Source of the DNA: an uncultured Pseudomonadales bacterium
GTDB taxonomy: Bacteria; Pseudomonadota; Gammaproteobacteria; Pseudomonadales; IMCC2047
Direction of reading: 5' to 3'
Length of the DNA stretch: 5,469 nucleotides
NCBI GenBank assembly: GCA_947258895.1
Contig: CAMYKE010000127.1
Location: 1 to 5,469, forward strand
The translations under genes were made by a program, and so were the position numbers. This document shows positions 1-5,469 of this stretch, in pieces; the first letter of the stretch is position 1, and the number at the start of each line of letters is the position of its first letter. The notes under the pieces are model-generated. The model searched no databases. It was not told the DNA's origin and saw nothing but the letters and a program-made list of their open reading frames with translations.

Positions 1-1431
1 CATGCGACGGTGCGGGTGACCGGCTTGCAACTGGATAGCCGCAAGGTCGGCCCGGGTGACTTGTTCGTGGCGCTGCGGGGCAGCGTCCTGGATGGTCACC
101 AGTATATCGCACAGGCCATTACCGGTGGCGCCAGCGCCGTGCTGGTGGAACTGGAGCAGGTCGCGGATGCGGATGCCGCGGATATCCCGGTAATCAGGAT
201 CGAGGACCTGCGAGTGGAATTGGGGTTTATCGCGGCGCGATTTTTCGGGCAACCCTCCAGTAGTATGGAGGTGATCGGGATTACCGGCACCAATGGCAAG
301 ACGTCCTGTTGCCCGTTTATTGCCGAGGCGTTCAGTGCCACCGGAACCGCCTGCGGCATGATCGGTACCCTCGGCTATGGCGCGGTCGAGCGGCTGACAG
401 AAACCAGCCATACCACCCCGGACGCGATAGCGGTGCAGCGGATGTTAGCCGAGCTGGCGGATCTTGGAATGCAGTCGGTCGCGATGGAAGTGTCTTCCCA
501 TGCCTTGGCTCAGTACCGCGTAAACGGGGTGGAACTGGATACGGCCGTGTTTACGAACCTGAGCCGCGATCACCTTGACTATCACGTCGATATGAACAGC
601 TATGGCCGTGCCAAACGCCAGCTGTTCCTCATGCCAAAGCTGCGCCATGCGGTAGTCAACGTCGATGACGAATTTGGTCGCAGGCTTGCACTTGAATTGC
701 CGGCTGACCTGCAGCCTGTTTGCTACGGCCTCGAAAATAGAGCGGCGGATGTGTATGCCAGCAACATCACGCTTGCCGCCAGCGGCGTGCGCGCATCGAT
801 CAATTCCCCGTGGGGAGAGGGGATCTTGCACAGCAGCCTGCTGGGACGTTTCAACCTCAGCAACCTGCTCGCAGTATTCGCCGTGCTCTGTGTCCATGGC
901 GTATCCGTGGCGGACGCACTGGCGGCGATCAGCAAACTCAAGGGCGTACCCGGTCGCATGCAGTGTTATGGCGGCGGCCAGTTGCCGCTGGTAGTAGTCG
1001 ATTACGCCCATACTCCGGATGCGTTACAGACCGCGCTGAACACGCTGCGGGAAATTTGCGATGGCCAACTCTGCTGTGTGTTTGGTTGCGGAGGGGATCG
1101 GGACCGGGGCAAGCGAGCATTGATGGGTGCGGCAGCCGAACAGGCCGCGGACCGGATCATCCTGACCAATGACAACCCCCGCCGCGAGGATCCTGAAGCC
1201 ATTGTGAGCGAAATCCTGGATGGTATAGAGAAGCCGGCACTGGTTCGGGTTGAGCATGATCGGGTCCGCGCGATCCAGGCAGCGATCAACGGCGCCGCGC
1301 CCGGGGATGTCATCCTGGTGGCGGGAAAAGGGCATGAGAATTACCAGGAAACGGGTGCTGCCAGGACCGCGTTCAATGATGGCGAGCAGGTCAAGCAGGC
1401 ATTGCAGCTTTGGAAAGTACAGCAGCGTTAA
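1..1431 (+). CDS. murE: UDP-N-acetylmuramoyl-L-alanyl-D-glutamate--2,6-diaminopimelate ligase (MurE), 5' end missing
   Basis: Cytoplasmic ATP-dependent ligase that adds meso-diaminopimelate to UDP-MurNAc-L-Ala-D-Glu, the third peptide-stem residue of peptidoglycan. The frame is open from base 1 to the TAA at 1429-1431. The P-loop GTNGKT lies at 286-303, MEVSSH at 484-501, the lysine expected to be carbamylated (in YGRAKRQLF) at 613-615, DYAHTPDA at 1000-1023, FGCGGDRDRGKR at 1081-1116, DNPR at 1171-1182 and GKGHE at 1324-1338. In the family, the DNPR arginine selects meso-DAP over lysine. The LDSR motif of the N-terminal domain falls only 11 codons in, against about 27 in E. coli MurE as I recall it. 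About 16 residues are therefore missing, and the true start lies upstream of the window. GTG at 10 is an in-frame start codon but would shorten the first domain. The next gene, murF, starts 18 nt after the stop. An unusual Cys-Cys-Pro-Phe follows the P-loop. Identification is secure; the start is not visible. Confidence 0.97.
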   Translation, partial: HATVRVTGLQLDSRKVGPGDLFVALRGSVLDGHQYIAQAITGGASAVLVELEQVADADAADIPVIRIEDLRVELGFIAARFFGQPSSSMEVIGITGTNGKTSCCPFIAEAFSATGTACGMIGTLGYGAVERLTETSHTTPDAIAVQRMLAELADLGMQSVAMEVSSHALAQYRVNGVELDTAVFTNLSRDHLDYHVDMNSYGRAKRQLFLMPKLRHAVVNVDDEFGRRLALELPADLQPVCYGLENRAADVYASNITLAASGVRASINSPWGEGILHSSLLGRFNLSNLLAVFAVLCVHGVSVADALAAISKLKGVPGRMQCYGGGQLPLVVVDYAHTPDALQTALNTLREICDGQLCCVFGCGGDRDRGKRALMGAAAEQAADRIILTNDNPRREDPEAIVSEILDGIEKPALVRVEHDRVRAIQAAINGAAPGDVILVAGKGHENYQETGAARTAFNDGEQVKQALQLWKVQQR

Positions 1432-1449
1432 TATGCGACGGGTAGCAGG

Positions 1450-2811
1450 GTGATTGGGCAAATGTCATTACACCAGGTCAGCGGGCCCCTGGCGGGCCGA
1501 CTGCTGGGCGCCGATGCCGTATTCGAGGCGGTGAGCATCGATACGCGTACCCTCGCAGCTGGAGAACTGTACATTGCCATCAAGGGGCCGAATTTCGATG
1601 GCCATCAGTTTGTCGAGCAGGCCGCGCATCGGGGTGCTGCTGCCGCGGTGGTTAGCAAGGCGGTGGAGAGCCGACTGCCGCAGCTGCTGGTGGAGGATAC
1701 ACGGATCGCACTCGGGCAGTTGGGCGCCCTTAACCGCGCGCAGTTCAGGGGAAAGCTGCTGGCTATCACGGGCAGCGCCGGTAAGACGACGGTCAAGGAA
1801 ATGATCGCGGCGATCCTGCGCCAGGAGGCTGCAGTGTTTGCCACCCGTGGCAATTTCAATAATGACATTGGTGTACCGCTAATGTTGCTGGCGCTCGAAG
1901 CGTCCCACAGGGCGGCGGTACTGGAGCTTGGCGCCAACGCGGTGGGTGAGATTTTCTACACTGCAAACCTGGTCAGCCCGGATGTTGCCATCATCACCAA
2001 TGCGGCGGACGCCCACATCGAGGGCTTTGGCAGCCTGGAGAACGTGGTGCAGGGGAAGGGCGAAATCATTGACGGACTCGGTGCAGATGGTATCGCCATC
2101 ATAAACCTGGACGACCCGCACAGCGGGAAATGGATCGCACGGGCGGGTTCGCGCAGGGTACGAACCTTCAGCGTGGCCGAGAACGCCGATGCCGATTTCC
2201 TTGCCCGTGCCTGCGAGCCGGGTGCTAATGGCGCATATCGCTTTGAACTGGTCACTGCTGCGGGAGCCATAGCAATTAACCTGGCCCATCTCGGCAAGCA
2301 CAACGTGAGGAATGCCCTTGCGGCGGCGGCGGGCGCCATAACCCTGGGTGCAAGCCTGGAGCAGGTCAAGCGCGGGCTTGAGTCAAGCTCAGCAGTAGCA
2401 GGGCGGCTGATGGCGTTGCCTGGAGTCAATGGTGCGACGGTGCTGGATGACACCTACAACGCCAATCCCGAGTCGCTACGCGCCGCGATCGAGGTGCTGG
2501 CGAATTACCGCGGCAAGCGCATCCTCGTGCTGGGGGACATGGCGGAGCTGGGGTCCGATGCTCCGCGCTATCACCTCGAGTCAGCGCGTTATGCGGTGCA
2601 GCAGGGGATTGAGCAGGTATGGGGGGTCGGCAAGCTAAGCAGCCATGCCGTCAGCGAAATAGGCGCTCGGGGGAGGGCGTTCCAGGACAAGGCCGCCCTG
2701 GTAGAGCAATTACTCGCAGAGGTAACGCAGGATACCACGGTGTTGGTAAAAGGATCACGCAGTGCCCGGATGGAAGAGATAGTGAACGCAATTAGCGGCG
2801 GAGACCAATAA
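1450..2811 (+). CDS. murF: UDP-N-acetylmuramoyl-tripeptide--D-alanyl-D-alanine ligase (MurF)
   Basis: Cytoplasmic ATP-dependent ligase that joins the D-Ala-D-Ala dipeptide to the UDP-MurNAc-tripeptide, completing the pentapeptide precursor. Numbered from the GTG at 1450 (453 aa; E. coli MurF is about 452), it shows DTR at 31-33 and [10 protein letters not shown] at 45-54 in the UDP-binding domain, P-loop GSAGKTT at 108-114, NFNNDIGVP at 135-143, ELGAN at 159-163, AHIEGFGS at 188-195, [10 protein letters not shown] at 333-342, LGDMAELG at 361-368 and [13 protein letters not shown] at 433-445. All are MurF signatures across the N-terminal, central ATPase and C-terminal domains. The start is either GTG 1450, which best matches the family's N-terminal length, or ATG 1462, four codons later. 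The histidine often found after ELGAN is Ala here. The gene begins 18 nt after murE and ends 2 nt before mraY, so it sits inside one operon. Identity is certain; the exact start is moderately sure. Confidence 0.97.
   Translation: MIGQMSLHQVSGPLAGRLLGADAVFEAVSIDTRTLAAGELYIAIKGPNFDGHQFVEQAAHRGAAAAVVSKAVESRLPQLLVEDTRIALGQLGALNRAQFRGKLLAITGSAGKTTVKEMIAAILRQEAAVFATRGNFNNDIGVPLMLLALEASHRAAVLELGANAVGEIFYTANLVSPDVAIITNAADAHIEGFGSLENVVQGKGEIIDGLGADGIAIINLDDPHSGKWIARAGSRRVRTFSVAENADADFLARACEPGANGAYRFELVTAAGAIAINLAHLGKHNVRNALAAAAGAITLGASLEQVKRGLESSSAVAGRLMALPGVNGATVLDDTYNANPESLRAAIEVLANYRGKRILVLGDMAELGSDAPRYHLESARYAVQQGIEQVWGVGKLSSHAVSEIGARGRAFQDKAALVEQLLAEVTQDTTVLVKGSRSARMEEIVNAISGGDQ
2800..2804 (+). 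promoter_or_regulatory. Shine-Dalgarno site for mraY
   Basis: GGAGA lies in the last codons of murF, with 9 nt between it and the ATG at 2814. It is the strongest-looking ribosome binding site in the window and supports this start. With only 2 nt between the murF stop and the mraY start, the same ribosomes could re-initiate (inference). Confidence 0.7.
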
Positions 2812-2813
2812 TA

Positions 2814-3896
2814 ATGCTCTATAGCCTGGCGGACCTGCTTTCCGAGCACAACCGGTTTTTCAGCGTGTTCCAGTACCTTACCTTTCGCGGCATATTGGGA
2901 GCGATGACGGCGCTTGCGATATCGCTTATCGTCGGCCCGGTAATGATTCGGCGCCTGAGCCATCACCAGATCGGCCAGGTGATTCGTGACAAGGGCCCCC
3001 AGTCTCACTTCAGCAAGGTCGGTACCCCGACCATGGGCGGGGCGTTGATCCTGGTGGCGATTCTGGTCAGCACCCTGCTGTGGGCGGACCTGGGTAACCG
3101 CTACGTATGGACGGTGCTGGGCGTTACCTTTGTCTTCGGCGCAGTCGGCTGGGTGGACGATTACCGCAAGGTGGTGGAGAAGGATACGCGGGGCTTGCCT
3201 GCCCGCTGGAAATACCTGTGGCAGTCGCTGGCCGGATTCGCGGCGGCGGTGTTCCTGTACGTGAGCGCCGTGACCCCCGCGGAGACCGAGCTGATCGTGC
3301 CCTTCTTCAAGGATGTGGCGATCAATATGGGCGCTTTCTATATCATCTTCACTTATTTCGTGGTGGTCGGCACCAGTAATGCCGTAAACCTCACGGACGG
3401 CCTGGACGGCCTGGCAATCCTGCCGACGGTGATGGTGGGTGCGGCGCTGGGTATCTTCGCCTATCTCAGCGGCCATACCGTTTTCTCCAGCTACCTGAAT
3501 ATTCCCTACCTGGCCGGGACCGGGGAACTGGTGGTGTTTTGCGGCTCGATTGTCGGCGCCGGACTCGGCTTTCTGTGGTTCAACACCTATCCCGCCCAGG
3601 TATTTATGGGCGATGTGGGGGCGCTGGCGCTGGGCGCGGCGCTGGGTACCATTGCGGTGATCGTGCGCCAGGAGATCGTGCTGTTCATTATGGGCGGGGT
3701 GTTTGTGATGGAGACCGTCTCGGTAATCCTGCAGGTAGCATCATTTAAATTGACCGGACGCCGTATCTTTCGGATGGCGCCGATTCATCACCATTTTGAA
3801 CTCAAGGGCTGGCCGGAACCGCGGGTGATCGTGCGCTTCTGGATTATTACTGTATTTCTCGTGCTCCTCGGTCTGTCGACCCTGAAGCTGCGTTAA
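2814..3896 (+). CDS. mraY: Phospho-N-acetylmuramoyl-pentapeptide-transferase (MraY, translocase I)
   Basis: Integral inner-membrane enzyme that transfers phospho-MurNAc-pentapeptide from UDP to undecaprenyl phosphate, forming lipid I and releasing UMP. It is the first membrane step of peptidoglycan synthesis and belongs to the polyprenyl-phosphate N-acetylhexosamine-1-phosphate transferase family. The product is 360 aa, the same length as E. coli MraY, and many hydrophobic helices are evident (the family has ten). Conserved catalytic elements are present: Asp115-Asp116 in [17 protein letters not shown] at 192-200, Asp267 in FMGDVG (Mg2+/catalytic site), and the His325-327 triplet in [26 protein letters not shown] at 64-76 is also typical. 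The ATG start has a GGAGA Shine-Dalgarno sequence 9 nt upstream, inside the end of murF, and only 2 nt separate the two genes. No key residue is missing and the length is normal. Identification is essentially certain. Confidence 0.98.
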   Translation: MLYSLADLLSEHNRFFSVFQYLTFRGILGAMTALAISLIVGPVMIRRLSHHQIGQVIRDKGPQSHFSKVGTPTMGGALILVAILVSTLLWADLGNRYVWTVLGVTFVFGAVGWVDDYRKVVEKDTRGLPARWKYLWQSLAGFAAAVFLYVSAVTPAETELIVPFFKDVAINMGAFYIIFTYFVVVGTSNAVNLTDGLDGLAILPTVMVGAALGIFAYLSGHTVFSSYLNIPYLAGTGELVVFCGSIVGAGLGFLWFNTYPAQVFMGDVGALALGAALGTIAVIVRQEIVLFIMGGVFVMETVSVILQVASFKLTGRRIFRMAPIHHHFELKGWPEPRVIVRFWIITVFLVLLGLSTLKLR

Positions 3897-3910
3897 TCGG
3901 AATTGGAAAC

Positions 3911-3914
3911 GGAA
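3911..3914 (+). promoter_or_regulatory. Shine-Dalgarno site for murD
   Basis: GGAA in the short mraY-murD gap, 7 nt before the GTG at 3922. It is weak but well spaced and sits in an A-rich stretch, and it favours GTG 3922 over later in-frame starts. The 25-nt gap holds no inverted repeat or T-run that could act as a terminator. Confidence 0.5.
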
Positions 3915-3921
3915 CAATAAA

Positions 3922-5289
3922 GTGAACCCGCAGCAAGTAAAATCCGTGCCAGGTAGCACCGTGATCGTCGGACTGGGCCAAACCGGCCTGTCCGTGGCGC
4001 GCTACCTGCTGGCTCGCGGGATCGACTTCCGAATAGCCGACAGCAGGCTGGCGCCCCCCGGCCTCGACGCCTTGCAGGCGTTGTGTCCGGATGCCGAGCT
4101 CTGCCTGGGTGATTTTGCAAGCGCCGGCCTCGCAGCAGCGGAGCGACTGATTTTGAGCCCCGGGGTGCCATTGCAGGATCCTGCGATCGCGGCGGCAGTT
4201 GCGGCGGGCGCGCAGGTGGAGAGTGATATCGATTTGTTTTGTGGCGAAATCAGCGCCCCGATCGTTGCGATTACCGGATCCAATGCCAAGAGCACAGTCA
4301 CTACCCTGGTGGGATTGATGGCAGCACAGGCGGGTCTGCGCGTCGGAGTATGCGGCAATGTCGGTGTGCCGGTGCTGGACTTCCTGGAACAGCCGGAGTG
4401 CGACCTCTATGTGATGGAGCTTTCCAGCTTCCAGCTCGATATTAGCGACAACCTGCGCGCGGACGTGGCCTGCGTGCTGAATGTCAGCCCGGATCACCTC
4501 GATCGCTACGCCTCGTACGGGGAATATCGGCGCTCCAAGCAGCGCATTTTTACCGGCTGTCGTACGATCGTGGATAACCGTGATGACCCGCTGCGACCGC
4601 GGGTGCTGGATACGGGCGTCACGGTGCGGGAATTTACACTGGGAGTTCCGGAGAAAGGTTGTTTTGGTTTGCTCGAAGCAGGCGCGCGTGGGTACCTGGC
4701 CTATGGAGACCAGCGCCTGTTGCCGGTCGATGAACTGAAGGTCAAGGGGCTGCACAACCTCGGTAACGCGCTGGCTTCCCTCGCCATTGGCAATGCGGCG
4801 GGATTGCCTCTGTCGGCGATGGTGAGCGCTCTGCGAGCTTTCACGGGGCTGCCGCACCGCTGTGAGTGGGTCGCTATGGTAGGTGGGGTAGACTATTTCA
4901 ATGATTCCAAGGGCACCAATGTCGGCGCTACCGTCGCGGCGCTGACCGGACTGGGTGAAACAGGCGCGGGCCGGATCGTACTGATCGCCGGCGGTGATGG
5001 CAAGGGAGCGGACTTTAGCGACCTGGTGGCGCCGGTGAACGCCTACGCCAGCGCGCTGGTGCTGATCGGTCGCGATGCGCAGCGGATGGCTCAAACCCTG
5101 GAAGCCGCAGGCCCCGGGCTGGTCACCGAATACGCTGCGAGCATGGAGGATGCAGTGCGTACAGCACAGCGTTTGGCGAGACCGGGCGACATCGTATTGC
5201 TTTCCCCGGCCTGCGCGAGCCTGGATATGTTTACCAATTATATGCACCGTGGCGAGGCGTTTGTGGCTGCGGTCGAGGCGCTGGCATGA
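3922..5289 (+). CDS. murD: UDP-N-acetylmuramoyl-L-alanine--D-glutamate ligase (MurD)
   Basis: Cytoplasmic ATP-dependent ligase that adds D-glutamate to UDP-MurNAc-L-Ala, the second stem-peptide residue. The product is 455 aa (E. coli MurD about 438). The N-terminal Rossmann-like UDP-binding domain opens with VIVGLGQTGLS at 14-24. The central ATPase domain has P-loop GSNAKST at 119-125, MELSSFQL at 165-172 and SPDHLDRY at 189-196. Lys206 in YRRSKQRIF matches the lysine that is carbamylated in E. coli MurD. The C-terminal domain has FTGLPHRCEW at 307-316, NDSKGTNVG at 327-335, GGDGKGADF at 357-365 and LSPACASLDMF at 427-437. The GTG start is chosen because it gives the right N-terminal length and has GGAA 7 nt upstream; it lies 25 nt after mraY. 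Two departures stand out: Ala122 in place of the P-loop Gly of E. coli, and FTNYMHRG at the C-terminal signature. The stop overlaps the ftsW start by 4 nt. Confidence 0.97.
   Translation: MNPQQVKSVPGSTVIVGLGQTGLSVARYLLARGIDFRIADSRLAPPGLDALQALCPDAELCLGDFASAGLAAAERLILSPGVPLQDPAIAAAVAAGAQVESDIDLFCGEISAPIVAITGSNAKSTVTTLVGLMAAQAGLRVGVCGNVGVPVLDFLEQPECDLYVMELSSFQLDISDNLRADVACVLNVSPDHLDRYASYGEYRRSKQRIFTGCRTIVDNRDDPLRPRVLDTGVTVREFTLGVPEKGCFGLLEAGARGYLAYGDQRLLPVDELKVKGLHNLGNALASLAIGNAAGLPLSAMVSALRAFTGLPHRCEWVAMVGGVDYFNDSKGTNVGATVAALTGLGETGAGRIVLIAGGDGKGADFSDLVAPVNAYASALVLIGRDAQRMAQTLEAAGPGLVTEYAASMEDAVRTAQRLARPGDIVLLSPACASLDMFTNYMHRGEAFVAAVEALA
5275..5278 (+). promoter_or_regulatory. Shine-Dalgarno site for ftsW inside murD
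   Basis: GAGG within the last codons of murD, 7 nt before the ftsW ATG at 5286. It decides the ftsW start together with the ATGA overlap, and suggests that murD and ftsW translation are coupled (inference). Confidence 0.6.
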
Positions 5290-5469
5290 CTACGATTACG
5301 CTGCCAGCATTTCATCAGCCGCTGCTGCGAAGCGCGCGCCACTGGGCCACGCTGGACGGAACCCTGCTGTTGTACATCGGCGTGCTGGTTGCGATCGGCG
5401 TGCTGATGATTTGCTCTGCGTCGATGGAAATCGCCGAGGCCCGCTACGGCTCTCCGTTTTACCACTTGT
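5286..5469 (+). CDS. ftsW: Septal peptidoglycan glycosyltransferase FtsW (SEDS family), 3' end missing
   Basis: N-terminal 61 codons of FtsW, cut by the right edge. FtsW is a multi-pass inner-membrane SEDS protein that, with the transpeptidase FtsI, polymerises lipid II at the division septum. The visible protein has a short cytoplasmic N-terminus containing HQPLLR. A first membrane helix at about residues 26-43 follows (LLLYIGVLVAIGVLMIC), then SASMEIAEARYGSPFYHL. A Ser-Ala-Ser-Met just after helix 1 and an aromatic PF(Y/F) segment after it are typical of FtsW. The ATG overlaps the murD stop in an ATGA arrangement and has GAGG 7 nt upstream. RodA is a paralogue with a similar start, but the position directly after murD in a dcw cluster argues for FtsW. 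Only about 15 percent of the expected protein is visible, so catalytic residues cannot be checked. Confidence 0.9.
   Translation, partial: MTTITLPAFHQPLLRSARHWATLDGTLLLYIGVLVAIGVLMICSASMEIAEARYGSPFYHL

Noticed and set aside
10..12. GTG at 10 as the true murE start
   Set aside because: The frame stays open to base 1, and starting here would leave too few residues before the LDSR motif. The gene is more likely cut by the window edge.
445..1011. 188-codon minus-strand open frame within murE
   Set aside because: Shadow of murE; no family signature and no supporting ribosome site or gap in the coding strand.
1433..1453. Six-codon open frame between murE and murF as a leader peptide
   Set aside because: It has no Shine-Dalgarno sequence, no attenuator hairpin follows it, and frames this short occur by chance. 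Kept only as a side remark to the murF start question.
2589..3476. 295-codon open frame on the minus strand opposite the end of murF and mraY
   Set aside because: It spans the junction of two conserved genes in antisense, and its low-complexity His/Arg/Gln-rich translation is the mirror of hydrophobic MraY codons. No domain is visible.
3897..3921. Terminator or promoter in the mraY-murD gap
   Set aside because: The 25 bases contain no inverted repeat, T-run or recognisable -35/-10 pair. The A-rich stretch is explained by the murD ribosome binding region.
3847..5247. 466-codon open frame on the minus strand opposite murD
   Set aside because: It is antisense to a clearly conserved MurD and its translation is rich in Arg, Gln and His with no recognisable motif. 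Long antisense frames are expected in GC-rich coding DNA with strong codon bias.
1..5469. Mobile element, defence system or other accessory insertion within the cluster
   Set aside because: Every base except short junctions belongs to conserved dcw genes in canonical order, with even composition and no repeats or foreign genes.

Overview
The window is a segment of a division and cell wall (dcw) gene cluster. All genes are on the + strand, in the order murE (5' end cut off) - murF - mraY - murD - ftsW (3' end cut off). This is the classic order of gammaproteobacteria such as E. coli and Pseudomonas. The proteins align closely with gammaproteobacterial homologues recalled from memory: MraY has the same length as the E. 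coli protein (360 aa), and MurD carries the GSNAKST P-loop I remember from Pseudomonas. The DNA is GC-rich. The MurE DNPR motif indicates meso-diaminopimelate peptidoglycan, as in Gram-negative bacteria. I would place the source among the Pseudomonas-like or marine gammaproteobacteria, but I cannot name a genus.

Layout: 1-1431 murE (partial), 18-nt gap, 1450-2811 murF, 2-nt gap, 2814-3896 mraY, 25-nt gap, 3922-5289 murD, 4-nt ATGA overlap, 5286 to the right edge ftsW (first 61 codons). No stretch longer than 25 bases is non-coding. I see no internal promoter, terminator, tRNA, repeat, CRISPR array or mobile element. The genes are almost certainly co-transcribed from a promoter upstream of the window.

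The products act in sequence. MurD adds D-Glu to UDP-MurNAc-L-Ala, MurE adds meso-DAP, and MurF adds D-Ala-D-Ala, all in the cytoplasm. MraY then transfers phospho-MurNAc-pentapeptide to undecaprenyl phosphate, giving lipid I at the inner membrane. FtsW is the SEDS glycosyltransferase that polymerises lipid II at the division septum. MurE, MurF and MurD are paralogues of the Mur ligase family, and each shows its ATP-binding loop here.

I found no undescribed system. The observations worth a second look are small: residue variants in otherwise conserved motifs of the Mur ligases, the choice of start codon for murF, and likely translational coupling of murD to ftsW.
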